Shown: positions 1 to 8,383 of the stretch, one piece after another
How positions within the stretch are numbered: position 1 is the first letter of the stretch
Layout of the letters: every line of letters begins with the position of its first letter
Origin: Paraburkholderia silviterrae
Lineage (GTDB): Bacteria; Pseudomonadota; Gammaproteobacteria; Burkholderiales; Burkholderiaceae
DNA length: 64,000 nucleotides
Assembly: GCF_004353915.1 (NCBI RefSeq)
Contig: NZ_SMRP01000005.1
Span: forward strand, 101,769-165,768
Direction: 5' to 3'
Translations under genes and position numbers: made by a program
Notes under the pieces: generated by a model
What the model saw: the letters and a program-made list of their open reading frames with translations, nothing else
Database searches by the model: none
Told to the model about the DNA's origin: nothing

Positions 1-19
1 ACGCCTATAACCACTACAA

Positions 20-55
20 CTAAAAAGCCCGCTCAACGTTTCTGAACGGGCTTCT
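20..55 (-). terminator. Rho-independent terminator of the tRNA Ala-Glu-Asp operon
   Basis: Read on the minus strand, AAGCCCGTTCA and TGAGCGGGCTT form a stem with a short loop, followed by TTTTT. It lies directly after the 3' end of tRNA-Asp, as expected for the last gene of a minus-strand tRNA transcript. Confidence 0.85.
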
Positions 56-58
56 ATC

Positions 59-135
59 TGGCGGAGCGGACGGGACTCGAACCCGCGACCCCCGGCGTGA
101 CAGGCCGGTATTCTAACCAACTGAACTACCGCTCC
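59..135 (-). tRNA. tRNA-Asp (anticodon GTC)
   Basis: Reverse complement folds as a standard 77-nt tRNA including an encoded CCA. The acceptor arm GGAGCGG pairs with CCGCTCC, the anticodon stem-loop carries GTC, and the T arm contains GGTTCGAGTCC. It is the last of three tRNAs on the same strand and is followed at once by the terminator. Confidence 0.97.
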
Positions 136-221
136 AGCTTGACATACACAGATGGGCGTTGGTTGACTCCCACCTGCTGCCTCATCGACATCATTACGAT
201 CTAATCGACGACGCTCATGTC

Positions 222-297
222 TGGCGTCCCCTAGGGGATTCGAACCCCTGTACTCACCGTGAAAGGGTGATGTCCTAGGCCTCTAGACGAAGGGGAC
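222..297 (-). tRNA. tRNA-Glu (anticodon TTC)
   Basis: Reverse complement begins GTCCCCTTCGTCTAGAGG and ends with an encoded CCA, 76 nt. The anticodon loop CTTTCAC carries TTC. The T arm GGTTCGAATCC is canonical. It is the middle gene of the Ala-Glu-Asp cluster, and its cognate synthetase gene gltX lies just upstream on the same strand. Confidence 0.97.
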
Positions 298-352
298 ATG
301 ATCTTTTCAGATAATGCCTTGCTACACTTTACTGCGAACCACATTGTTCTGT

Positions 353-428
<76 letters not shown>

Positions 429-446
429 TTGCAGAACAGAAGCGAG

Positions 447-475
447 ATTTTAAACATCAATTTCGCTTTCGTCAA
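447..475 (-). promoter_or_regulatory. Sigma-70 promoter of the tRNA Ala-Glu-Asp operon
   Basis: On the minus strand TTGACG (470-475) and TAAAAT (447-452) are separated by exactly 17 bp. The start of tRNA-Ala lies about 20 nt downstream, so the cluster need not depend on read-through from gltX. Confidence 0.8.
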
Positions 476-679
476 GAGCGTTTTGAATCTTTTTTTCATC
501 GCTTCGACGTTTCTGCGAAACATCATTGCTCGATTCAACCGCTCTTTGCGTGAAACTTACTGCTGTTTCGCGCTCCGTATTCAACGGAGCCCGAATACTA
601 CAAGAACTCTTGCTCCGCCGCTAGTGCCAGAGCGAAAAATTCTTCAAATATTTTTACGTGCGCTTCTCAGAGCTCCTGC

Positions 680-2101
680 TCAGGCACCCTTCGCAAGACC
701 CTGCTCGATGCGGCTCACGACCGCGTCACGGCCGAACAGCGTGAGCACCGCGTCGATCGCCGGCGTGTGCGTCGTGCCCGCCACGAACAGGCGCACCGGC
801 ATCGCGAGCTGCGGCATCTTCAGCTTGTGCGCGCCAAGCGTCGTCTTGAAGGCGGCCGAGATCGCCTCCTTCGTCCACTCCGCACCCTTGAGCGCGCCCG
901 CAAGGTCGGCGAGCGCCGGACGCACGGCGTCGGTCACGTGCTGCGCAAGCGCGTCCGCTTCAGGCTGCGGCTCGCGATAGAACATCATGGCGCTCTCGGC
1001 GATTTCCTTGATCGTCGTGGCGCGGTCCTTGAAGAGCGCCACCACGCCGTCGAGCGCCGGCCCTTTCGCGAGCGTCGCGTCGTCCACGCCCAGCGCCGCG
1101 AAGAACGGCTTCGAGAGCTCGGCGAGGCGCGCGTTGTCGACTTCCTTCAGGTAGTGGTTGTTGAGCCAGTTGAGCTTGTTGTGGTCGTACTGCGCCGGCG
1201 ACTTGCCCAGATGGTCAAGGTCGAACCACTCGACGAACTGCTCGCGCGAGAACACTTCCGCGTCGCCGTGCGACCAGCCCAGACGCGCGAGGTAGTTCAG
1301 CACCGCTTCCGGCAGATAGCCGGCGTCGCGGTAGCCCATCACGCTCATTGCGCCGTGACGCTTGCTCATCTTCTCGCCCTGCTCGTTGAGCACGGTCGGC
1401 AGGTGCCCGTAGACGGGCGGCTCGGCGCCCAGCGCGCGCAGGATGTTGATCTGGCGCGGCGTGTTGTTCACGTGGTCGTCGCCGCGAATCACGTGCGTGA
1501 TCTTCATGTCGATGTCGTCGACCACGACGCAGAAGTTGTAGGTCGGCGTGCCGTCCGGGCGTGCGATCACGAGATCGTCGAGCTCCTCGTTCGAGATCTC
1601 CACGCGGCCCTTCACGGCGTCGTCCCATGCGACCACGCCCGTGAGCGGATTACGGAAGCGCAGCACCGGTTGCACGCCTTCGGGCGGCGTCGGCAGCACC
1701 TTGCCCGGCTCGGGGCGCCACGTGCCGTCATAGCGCGGCTTTTCACCGGCCTCGCGCTGACGCTCGCGCAACGCGTCGAGTTCCTCGGTCGACATGTAGC
1801 ACGGGTACACGAGGCCCTGCTCCTGCATCGCTTTGAGCACTTCGCGATAACGGTCCATGCGCTGCATCTGGTAGAACGGACCTTCGTCGAAATCGAGACC
1901 GAGCCACTGCATGCCTTCGAGGATTGCGTCGACCGCTTCGGAGGTCGAGCGCTCGAGGTCGGTGTCCTCGATCCGCAGCACGAAAGCGCCCTTGTTGTGG
2001 CGCGCGAACGCCCACGGGTAGAGCGCGGAACGGATGTTGCCGAGGTGGATGAAGCCGGTCGGGCTCGGCGCAAAGCGGGTACGGACGGGGGTCGTGGTCA
2101 T
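680..2101 (-). CDS. gltX: Glutamyl-tRNA synthetase
   Basis: Class I aminoacyl-tRNA synthetase that charges tRNA-Glu in the cytoplasm. The 473-residue product starts [16 protein letters not shown] and shows the HIGH-type motif as [11 protein letters not shown] near residue 15, then KMSKRHGA, the KMSKS loop, near residue 245. The frame is open a further 60 codons upstream, but that segment is Arg/Pro-rich and lacks family similarity, so I use the ATG that gives the usual length of about 470 residues. No strong Shine-Dalgarno is visible before it. A perfect TATAAT on the minus strand at 2317-2322 may be its -10 box, which would give a leader of about 210 nt. tRNA-Glu is 250 bp further down the same strand. 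Confidence 0.96.
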   Translation of the reverse strand: MTTTPVRTRFAPSPTGFIHLGNIRSALYPWAFARHNKGAFVLRIEDTDLERSTSEAVDAILEGMQWLGLDFDEGPFYQMQRMDRYREVLKAMQEQGLVYPCYMSTEELDALRERQREAGEKPRYDGTWRPEPGKVLPTPPEGVQPVLRFRNPLTGVVAWDDAVKGRVEISNEELDDLVIARPDGTPTYNFCVVVDDIDMKITHVIRGDDHVNNTPRQINILRALGAEPPVYGHLPTVLNEQGEKMSKRHGAMSVMGYRDAGYLPEAVLNYLARLGWSHGDAEVFSREQFVEWFDLDHLGKSPAQYDHNKLNWLNNHYLKEVDNARLAELSKPFFAALGVDDATLAKGPALDGVVALFKDRATTIKEIAESAMMFYREPQPEADALAQHVTDAVRPALADLAGALKGAEWTKEAISAAFKTTLGAHKLKMPQLAMPVRLFVAGTTHTPAIDAVLTLFGRDAVVSRIEQGLAKGA

Positions 2102-2623
2102 GGGCGAATACTCGAGGACGGTGCCGCCCGGCGACGGGCCGGCGCCGCGGCATGGACGATGCGCACGGCGTGGCAGGCGAAGACGGTCGACGGCGGACGG
2201 CGAAGGTTCGCAGCACTTGCCTTGGGGCCTGGCGATGCCGGCTCGGAAGCAGCACGGCACAGCGCGGCGCGGCAAGCGCAAAACGCGAACGGAAAACCGG
2301 GAAAATTAGAGACGGGATTATACCCGCCGCGCGCCGGTTCGGCCGCGCGCGGGCGTGGGCGCAAACGCATCCGGTGCGCGCCGGATGCCGAATCGCCGCC
2401 GCGTCATTGCCAATTCGTTGCTGCTTCGTTGTGCCGATTCATCGCATCGCGCGTTAGCGACACATCGCGTTACACGCACGAAGCGTGAGCGTGCACGGCT
2501 TTGCCTTATCATGTCGGCGCGCTGGCGCCCTCGCCCGCGCCGCGCGCCCGCAGTCGCGGGCCGCAAGAATCAACGCGGTGCGTACGCCACACGAGATTCG
2601 CCTTCGCACGCGCCGCCTGGAGA
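2102..2623. other. Divergent intergenic region between gltX and the patatin gene
   Basis: About 520 bp with no coding region I can support; open frames here are composition artefacts of the high GC. The clearest signal is a minus-strand TATAAT at 2317-2322, set in a small inverted repeat (CGGG/CCCG), a good gltX -10 candidate without a recognisable -35. A promoter for the plus-strand lipoprotein is not evident. Confidence 0.5.
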
Positions 2624-3631
2624 ATGTGCTTGAAACCCAGTTCGAAGCCGGACCTGAATCCGGACTTGAAGCCCGACCAGCAGCAGGACCGCAATCCGTC
2701 GCCGCTTTCATTGAGCCGCCGCCATTTCTCGCTCGCGGCCGCCTCCACCGTTCTCGCCGCCTGCACGACCGCGGGCACGCAGACGACCGAGAACAAGGGC
2801 GCCACGGCCACCCCGGCGCCACTCGCGAAAACGCCGCGCCCGATTCGCGTGGGCCTCGCGCTCGGCGGCGGCGCCGCGCGCGGATTCGCGCATATCGGCG
2901 TGATCAAGGGGCTCGAGGCGCGCAACATCCAGGTCGATCTGATCACGGGCACGAGCGCGGGCTCGGTGGTTGCGGCGCTCTACGCCTCGGGCATGAACGG
3001 CTTCGCGCTCAACAAGCTCGCGCTGACGATGGATGAAGCGTCGATCAGCGACTGGGCCATGCCGTTTCGCAACCGCGGCATTCTGCAAGGCGTGGCGCTG
3101 CAGAACTTTCTGAACACGACGTTGCGCGACCGCCCGATCGAGAAAATGGCCAAGCCGCTCGGCGTTGTCTCGACCGATCTGCACACCGGTCAGCCGATCC
3201 TGTTCCAGCGCGGCAACACGGGCATTGCCGTGCGTGCCTCATGCAGCATTCCGTCGATCTTCGAGCCGGTGAAGATTGCGGGACACGAGTACGTGGACGG
3301 CGGCCTCGTGAGTCCGGTGCCCGCCTCGTTCGCGCGCAAGATGGGTGCCGACTTCGTGATTGCCGTGGATATTTCGGCACGCCCCGAAACGGCGCCCACA
3401 CAGAGCCAGTTCGACGTGCTGATGCAGACCTTCACGATCATGGGTCAGTCGATCAAGAACTACGAGCTCGAAAAATACGCCGACATCGTGATCCGGCCGA
3501 ACCTCAACGCGATGGCGAGCAGCGACTTCACGCAGCGTAACGCGGCAATACTCGCAGGCGAGGAAGCGGCGGCAAAGATCTTTCCCGAGCTCGAGCGCAA
3601 GCTCGCCGCCGCGCGCACGGCGGCAGTCTGA
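2624..3631 (+). CDS. Patatin-like phospholipase, predicted lipoprotein
   Basis: Predicted membrane-anchored acyl hydrolase of the patatin/RssA family, 335 residues. An Arg-Arg signal (LSRRHFSLAAAS, residues 30-41) ends in a lipobox VLAAC with Cys47, suggesting a Tat-exported lipoprotein. The oxyanion-hole motif GGGAARG is at 81-87, the nucleophile elbow GTSAG has Ser111, and the catalytic Asp is Asp225 in YVDGG. I chose the ATG with GGAG just in front (spacing is tight); a longer frame reaches to 2501 but adds only Arg-rich sequence. It converges on the NlpC/P60 gene across a shared terminator. Substrate is unknown; close relatives are usually annotated only as patatin family. Confidence 0.88.
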   Translation: MCLKPSSKPDLNPDLKPDQQQDRNPSPLSLSRRHFSLAAASTVLAACTTAGTQTTENKGATATPAPLAKTPRPIRVGLALGGGAARGFAHIGVIKGLEARNIQVDLITGTSAGSVVAALYASGMNGFALNKLALTMDEASISDWAMPFRNRGILQGVALQNFLNTTLRDRPIEKMAKPLGVVSTDLHTGQPILFQRGNTGIAVRASCSIPSIFEPVKIAGHEYVDGGLVSPVPASFARKMGADFVIAVDISARPETAPTQSQFDVLMQTFTIMGQSIKNYELEKYADIVIRPNLNAMASSDFTQRNAAILAGEEAAAKIFPELERKLAAARTAAV

Positions 3632-3668
3632 GGTGACCAGGACGATGGCCTGAGCGGCCATCCAAATG

Positions 3669-3702
3669 CAAAAAGCCTGCTTCGATGAAGCAGGCTTTTT
3701 GT
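3669..3702. terminator. Bidirectional terminator between patatin and NlpC/P60 genes
   Basis: AAAAAGCCTGCTTC, loop GAT, GAAGCAGGCTTTTT: a 14-bp stem with A and T tracts on both sides, placed between two convergent genes, so it should stop transcripts from either side. Confidence 0.9.
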
Positions 3703-3719
3703 TGTGCCCGGGCTTGCGA

Positions 3720-4412
3720 TTAGTTGCCGCTGCTGCCGTCGAACTGCGCGCTCACGCGCTGCTTGAGGTCTTGCGCCTGGTCCGGCGTAAACGACGTTTC
3801 GATCCGGCGTGCACCCGTGAAGCGCTTTTCCCAGTAGCCGCTGTCCAGATCGTCGACGCGGATCGTGCTGCCGGTGGACGGCGAGTGCACGAACTTGTTG
3901 TCGCCGATGTAGATGCCCACGTGCGAGAACGTGCGGCGCATCGTGTTGAAGAACACGAGATCGCCGGGCTTGAGGTTGCTCATGCTCACCTTCTCGCCCA
4001 CGCGGCTCATTTCCTCTGCACGGCGCGGCAGGCTCATGCCGAGCGTGTCCTGGAACACGTAGCGCACGAAGCCGCTGCAATCGAGACCCGAGTCCGGCGT
4101 GTTGCCGCCCCAGCGGTAGCGCACGCCGATCATGTTGAGCGCGCCAACCACGACGTCACCGGCCTTGCCAGCCATGCCGGAGAGAAATGACTTCGCGCCG
4201 CCTTGGGCCGGAGCCTGTGCGGTGGTCTGGGTCGTGGTCTGAACTGCGGGGAGCGACTGTGGATTCGTCGAATTGCTCGGCGAAAATGAGACGTTCTGAT
4301 TAAAACTGCTTGCTTCGTCGGCGAACGCGCCGGGAGCTGCAGCCATCAGTGCGCCGATGAACATCCCGGCGACGACGCGCGTGCAAGCCTGGGTCAAGGA
4401 TCGGTGCTGCAT
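3720..4412 (-). CDS. Secreted NlpC/P60 family peptidoglycan endopeptidase
   Basis: Predicted periplasmic cell-wall hydrolase, 230 residues. Residues 1-31 form a signal peptide ending AFA before DEAS. A Ser/Gln/Thr-rich linker (about 35-75) leads into the NlpC/P60 domain, whose Cys-His-His residues are visible as Cys112 (LDCSGFV), His164 (SHVGIYIG) and His176 (FVHSPS). The family usually cleaves the D-Glu-meso-DAP bond in peptide stems. It is monocistronic: a shared terminator lies after it and a strong promoter (TTGACA/TAGTAT) about 50 nt before it. The NlpC-only architecture with no LysM or SH3 domain resembles Spr/MepS, but I do not assign a symbol. Confidence 0.92.
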   Translation of the reverse strand: MQHRSLTQACTRVVAGMFIGALMAAAPGAFADEASSFNQNVSFSPSNSTNPQSLPAVQTTTQTTAQAPAQGGAKSFLSGMAGKAGDVVVGALNMIGVRYRWGGNTPDSGLDCSGFVRYVFQDTLGMSLPRRAEEMSRVGEKVSMSNLKPGDLVFFNTMRRTFSHVGIYIGDNKFVHSPSTGSTIRVDDLDSGYWEKRFTGARRIETSFTPDQAQDLKQRVSAQFDGSSGN

Positions 4413-4464
4413 GGGTCGGAATAAATTGCCCGTAAATCAGGGAGTTAGAAGAAAAGTTTGGACG

Positions 4465-4493
4465 ATACTAGCCAGTAAGTATTTGTGTGTCAA
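4465..4493 (-). promoter_or_regulatory. Sigma-70 promoter of the NlpC/P60 gene
   Basis: On the minus strand a consensus TTGACA (4488-4493) is followed after 17 bp by TAGTAT (4465-4470). The expected start gives a leader of about 46 nt to the ATG. The surroundings are AT-rich compared with the window. Confidence 0.8.
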
Positions 4494-4529
4494 AACAAAT
4501 AGAAAAAAACAATCACGATGCATGCCTCA

Positions 4530-4546
4530 TTGGTGATTTTCACCAA
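4530..4546. promoter_or_regulatory. 17-bp inverted repeat upstream of NlpC/P60
   Basis: TTGGTGA-TTT-TCACCAA is a perfect 7-bp inverted repeat with a 3-bp centre. It is about 37 bp upstream of the -35 box of the NlpC/P60 promoter and 27 bp past the end of yejF. There is no T tract after it in the yejF direction (the run of six A on the plus strand is on the wrong side), so an operator fits better than a terminator. Confidence 0.4.
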
Positions 4547-4572
4547 AAAACACCCTTAAGTTCCGCGATCGT

Positions 4573-6207
4573 TCATCGATCAAACGCGGCTTTCAGCAAC
4601 TTTCGCGTGTAAGGGTGCGTGGGGTCGTCAAAGATTTCTGTTACATCTCCGGTCTCGACAATCGCCCCGTTCTGCATCACGGCAACACGATGCGCCATCG
4701 CGCCGATGACCTCGAGGTCGTGGCTGATGAAAACGTAGCCCAGGTTGTACTTGCGTTGCAGATCCGTCAACAATCGCAACACCTGTTGCTGGATCGAGAC
4801 GTCAAGCGCACTGGTCGGTTCGTCGAGCACAATCACACGCGGTTCCAGCACGAGCGTGCGCGCAATCGCGATGCGCTGGCGCTGGCCGCCGGAAAACTCG
4901 TGCGGGTAGCGTTGCAGCGCCGTGCGATCGAGGCCCACTTCCCGCAACACGCTCACGATGCGCTTGCGGCGCTCTTCACCGGAAAGATCGGGCCGGTGCA
5001 GCGCCAGCCCCTCTCCCACGATGCGCTCGATGGTTTGCCGGGGCGAAAGCGAACTGAACGGATCTTGAAAGACCACTTGCAAATGCGAGCGCAGCCCGAG
5101 CTTGTCGTGGCCCTGATAGCTCGCGAGCGGACGGCCCTGGAACTCGATCGCCCCGCCCACCGTTCGTTGCAAGCCCAACATCGCCATCGCCAGCGTGGAT
5201 TTTCCCGATCCAGACTCGCCGACGATGCCAAGCGTTTCGCCCTGGCGCACCGATACGCTCGCGTCGTTCACCGCGCGAAAGCGGCCGCGCCGCCACCAGC
5301 CCGTGAAGCCGGGCAGCTTCGTCGCGAAATCCACGCTCACGTCTTTCGCTTCGAGCAGCACCGGCGCGATCGGCAGCACCGGCAGCACGTTGCGCTCCGG
5401 GCGGCTTGCGATCAGCCGCTGCGTGTACGGATGCTCAGGCGCCTCGAAGATCTGCTCGACCGTTCCGGTCTCCACCAGCCTGCCCTTCTCCATCACCGCC
5501 ACGCGCTGCGCGAAGCGGCGCACGAGATTCAGGTCGTGCGTGATGAGCAGCACCGACATGCCCCCGCCAGGCTTGTCCGCCTCCGCGCGCTGCAGCTCGC
5601 GCAAGAGCTCGACGATCTGCCCGCGGATCGTCACGTCCAGCGCCGTGGTGGGCTCGTCCGCCAGCAAGAGGCGCGGGTGGCACGCCAGCGCCATCGCGAT
5701 CATCACGCGCTGACGCTGGCCGCCGGAAAGCTGGTGCGGATAGCTAAAGAGACGCCGGCGCGGCTCGGGAATGCCAGTGCGCTCGAGCAGCCCCACGGCG
5801 CGCTCGTACGCCTCCTTCTTCGTTACCCCGTCGTGCAGCACGATGGTTTCTGCAATCTGCTCGCCGATCGTATAGAGCGGGTTGAGGGCCGTCATCGGCT
5901 CCTGAAAGATCATCGCGATGTCGCTGCCGCGCAGGCCGCGCATCTCGCGCTCGCTCTTCGCGAGCAGATCCGCGCCGTCGAGGCAAATCGAGCCCGAGAC
6001 GCGCGCATCGCTCAGGAGGCGCAGGACCGCGAGCGCCGTCACGGTCTTGCCAGAGCCCGACTCGCCCACGAGCGCCACGCGCTCGCCGCGTCCAATCGCG
6101 AGCGCGATGTCGTCCACGGCGAGCGTGTCGCCGAAGCGCACGCTCAGATGCTCGATCGAGAGCAGCGGCCCGGCGTTCGTACCGGCTTCCTGTGGCAGCG
6201 CGCTCAC
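4573..6207 (-). CDS. yejF: Peptide ABC transporter, fused dual ATPase (YejF type)
   Basis: Energy-coupling subunit of the YejABEF importer, 544 residues, holding two complete ABC ATPase domains in one chain. Walker A GESGSGKT is at 48-55 and repeats in the second half (GESGSGKST); each half has its signature ([16 protein letters not shown]) and Walker B with DEPT. The C-terminal parts of each half carry the oligopeptide-transporter extension (HPYT). The start is a GTG whose GTGA overlaps the stop of yejE by 4 nt, giving translational coupling; an upstream frame exists but overlaps yejE throughout. Family members in enterobacteria import oligopeptides and microcin C. Confidence 0.93.
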   Translation of the reverse strand: MSALPQEAGTNAGPLLSIEHLSVRFGDTLAVDDIALAIGRGERVALVGESGSGKTVTALAVLRLLSDARVSGSICLDGADLLAKSEREMRGLRGSDIAMIFQEPMTALNPLYTIGEQIAETIVLHDGVTKKEAYERAVGLLERTGIPEPRRRLFSYPHQLSGGQRQRVMIAMALACHPRLLLADEPTTALDVTIRGQIVELLRELQRAEADKPGGGMSVLLITHDLNLVRRFAQRVAVMEKGRLVETGTVEQIFEAPEHPYTQRLIASRPERNVLPVLPIAPVLLEAKDVSVDFATKLPGFTGWWRRGRFRAVNDASVSVRQGETLGIVGESGSGKSTLAMAMLGLQRTVGGAIEFQGRPLASYQGHDKLGLRSHLQVVFQDPFSSLSPRQTIERIVGEGLALHRPDLSGEERRKRIVSVLREVGLDRTALQRYPHEFSGGQRQRIAIARTLVLEPRVIVLDEPTSALDVSIQQQVLRLLTDLQRKYNLGYVFISHDLEVIGAMAHRVAVMQNGAIVETGDVTEIFDDPTHPYTRKLLKAAFDR

Positions 6208-7310
6208 TGGTTGCCCCCTGCTTTCATCGCGTCTGAGATGCGGGTGTCGAGCGCGTTGCGCAGCGCGTCGCCCATGAACGTGAGCAGCAGCAACGTGACG
6301 ACGAGCACGCCGAACGTCGACATCGAGATCCACCAGGCGTCGAGATTGGCCTTGCCTTGCGCGAGCAATTCGCCAAGGCTCGGCGTGGGCGGCGGCACGC
6401 CCAGGCCGAGAAAGTCGAGGCTCGTGAGCGCGAGGATCGAGCCGCTCATGCGAAACGGCAGAAAAGTGATGACGGGTGTGAGGCTGTTGGGCAGCACATG
6501 GCGCCAGATGATCTGCCAGTTCGAGAGGCCCATCGCGCGCGCCGCGAGCACGTAATCCTGATTGCGGTTGCGTAGAAACTCGGCACGCACGTAGTCCGAG
6601 AGGCCGATCCAGCCGAACAGCGAGAGCAGCACGATCAGCAGGATGAAGCCCGGCTCGAAGATCGACGCGAAGATGATGAGCAGATAGAGCTCGGGCAGCG
6701 AACTCCAGATCTCGATCAGGCGCTGCCCGACGATATCGATACGTCCACCGAAGTAACCCTGTATCGCGCCCGCCAGCACGCCGAGGCACGTGCCGATGGC
6801 GGTCAGCACGAGCGCGAACTCCACCGAGACGCGAAAGCCGTACAGGAGCCGCGCGAACAGATCGCGCCCGCTCGCATCGGTGCCGAGCCAGTTATCGCGT
6901 GACGGCGGCGCCGGGTTCGGCACCTTCGAGAAGTAATTGAGCGTGTCGTAGTAGTACGGGTTAGGCGGATAGATCGCGAAGTTGCCGGGCGCGTCGAAAC
7001 GATGTCGCACGTACGGGTCGAGATAGTCGGCGGGCGTCGGGAAATCGCCGCCGAAAGCCGTCTCGGGATAGTCCTTGAAGAGCGGGAAAAAGAGATGCCC
7101 GTCGTAGCGCACGACGAGCGGCTTGTCGTTGCACCACAGCGGCCCGGCCAGGCTCGCCGCGAACGCAATGACGAAGACGATCAGGCTCCAGTAGCCGAGG
7201 CGCTGCTGCTTGAAGCGCATCCACACCCGGCGCGCGGGCGTGGGCGACTTGAAGGCGCGCACGCTCTCGGTACGCAATTCGGGTTCGGCGCCGGCGCGGG
7301 CTCTGTTCAA
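6204..7310 (-). CDS. yejE: Peptide ABC transporter permease (YejE type)
   Basis: Inner-membrane permease of the importer, 368 residues. A first membrane segment (YWSLIVFVIAFAASLAGP, near residue 40) is followed by a periplasmic loop rich in Pro and Tyr, typical of YejE, then about five further membrane segments and the BPD_transp_1 EAA-type loop (DYVLAARAMGLSNWQIIWRH). The start is TTG, one base after the stop of yejB; GGAG lies 7 nt before it inside the end of yejB, which supports this unusual start. It forms the channel with YejB. Confidence 0.92.
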   Translation of the reverse strand: MNRARAGAEPELRTESVRAFKSPTPARRVWMRFKQQRLGYWSLIVFVIAFAASLAGPLWCNDKPLVVRYDGHLFFPLFKDYPETAFGGDFPTPADYLDPYVRHRFDAPGNFAIYPPNPYYYDTLNYFSKVPNPAPPSRDNWLGTDASGRDLFARLLYGFRVSVEFALVLTAIGTCLGVLAGAIQGYFGGRIDIVGQRLIEIWSSLPELYLLIIFASIFEPGFILLIVLLSLFGWIGLSDYVRAEFLRNRNQDYVLAARAMGLSNWQIIWRHVLPNSLTPVITFLPFRMSGSILALTSLDFLGLGVPPPTPSLGELLAQGKANLDAWWISMSTFGVLVVTLLLLTFMGDALRNALDTRISDAMKAGGNQ

Positions 7311-7311
7311 C

Positions 7312-8349
7312 TCAGCGCTCCAGTTGTTCGAATTGAATGCGGGGGTCGACCCACACGTAGCACAGATCGGAGATGAGCTTGGTCAGCAGCCCGATCAACG
7401 TGAAGAGATAGAGCGTGCCGAGCACGACGGGATAGTCGCGCCGCACCACGGACTCATAGGACAGCAGGCCCAGGCCGTCGAGCGAGAACAGCGTCTCGAT
7501 CAGCAGGCTGCCCGTGAAGAACGCGCCGATGAATGCAGCCGGGAACCCCACCACGAGCGGCAGCAGCGCGTTGCGGAACACGTGCTTCCAGAGCACGGTG
7601 CGCTCGGACAGCCCCTTCGCTCGCGCAGTCAGCACGTACTGGCGGCGGATCTCTTCGAGAAAGGCATTCTTCGTCAGCATGGTCGTGACAGCGAAGCTCC
7701 CCACGACCGAAGCCGTGACCGGCAGCGTGATGTGCCACAGGTAGTCGAGTACCTTGCCGCCGAGCGAGAGCGTGCTCCAGTCGTCGGAGGTGAGATTGCG
7801 CAGCGGAAACAGCTGCAGGAAGGTGCCGCCGCCAAACAGCACGAGCAGCAGCACGCCCAGCACGAAGCCCGGAATCGCATAGCCGATCAGCACGATGAGA
7901 CTCGTGACGAGATCGAAGCGCGAGCCGTTGCGCACCGCCTTGGCGATGCCCAACGGCACCGATATCAGATAGGTGAGAAAGAAGGTCCACAAGCCGATGC
8001 TGATCGACACCGGCAGCTTGGAGACGATCAGCGACCACACGCTCTGATGGTGGAAGTAGCTCTGCCCGAGATCGAAGCGCGCGAAGCGTCCGAGCATCAG
8101 GAAATAGCGTTGGAGCGGCGGCTTGTCGAAGCCATAGAGCTGCTTGAGTTGCGCGATCTGCTGCGCGTCCACGCCCGAATGGGCGCGCATGCCGAATGGC
8201 ATGCCCTGCTCCGCGCCGCGCTTGAGCTCACGCACCGCCTGCTCGACGGGGCCGCCCGGCACGAACTGGATCACGGCGAAGGTCAGCGTGAGCACGCCGA
8301 ACAGCGTCGGGATCATCAGCAACAGGCGTTTGACGATGTAGCTCCACAT
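7312..8349 (-). CDS. yejB: Peptide ABC transporter permease (YejB type)
   Basis: Second permease of the importer, 345 residues, starting MWSYIVKRLLLMIPTLFG, the standard N terminus of DppB/YejB proteins. Six membrane segments can be read, and the coupling loop is YVLTARAKGLSERTVLWKHVFRNALLP. It lies 34 nt after the binding-protein gene and is followed at once by yejE, so the four genes form one operon in the order binding protein, YejB, YejE, YejF. Confidence 0.93.
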   Translation of the reverse strand: MWSYIVKRLLLMIPTLFGVLTLTFAVIQFVPGGPVEQAVRELKRGAEQGMPFGMRAHSGVDAQQIAQLKQLYGFDKPPLQRYFLMLGRFARFDLGQSYFHHQSVWSLIVSKLPVSISIGLWTFFLTYLISVPLGIAKAVRNGSRFDLVTSLIVLIGYAIPGFVLGVLLLVLFGGGTFLQLFPLRNLTSDDWSTLSLGGKVLDYLWHITLPVTASVVGSFAVTTMLTKNAFLEEIRRQYVLTARAKGLSERTVLWKHVFRNALLPLVVGFPAAFIGAFFTGSLLIETLFSLDGLGLLSYESVVRRDYPVVLGTLYLFTLIGLLTKLISDLCYVWVDPRIQFEQLER

Positions 8350-8383
8350 GATTCTTTGCTTCCGTCAAGGAGGGTCCGGCGTT

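Noticed and set aside
767..2488. Long open frame (573 codons) opposite gltX
   Set aside because: It is antisense to a certain gene, very Arg/His-rich and without domain signals; such frames are a by-product of GC-rich third positions.
2501..2623. Longer N terminus for the patatin-like protein
   Set aside because: The extra 41 residues are Arg/Pro-rich and would bury the Arg-Arg lipoprotein signal inside the protein.
4530..4546. The TTGGTGA inverted repeat as the yej operon terminator
   Set aside because: Read in the yejF direction the T run comes before, not after, the stem; an operator is more likely.
4615..6555. Open frame of 646 codons opposite yejF
   Set aside because: Same cause: composition shadow of the ABC ATPase gene, with no motif and no ribosome-binding site.
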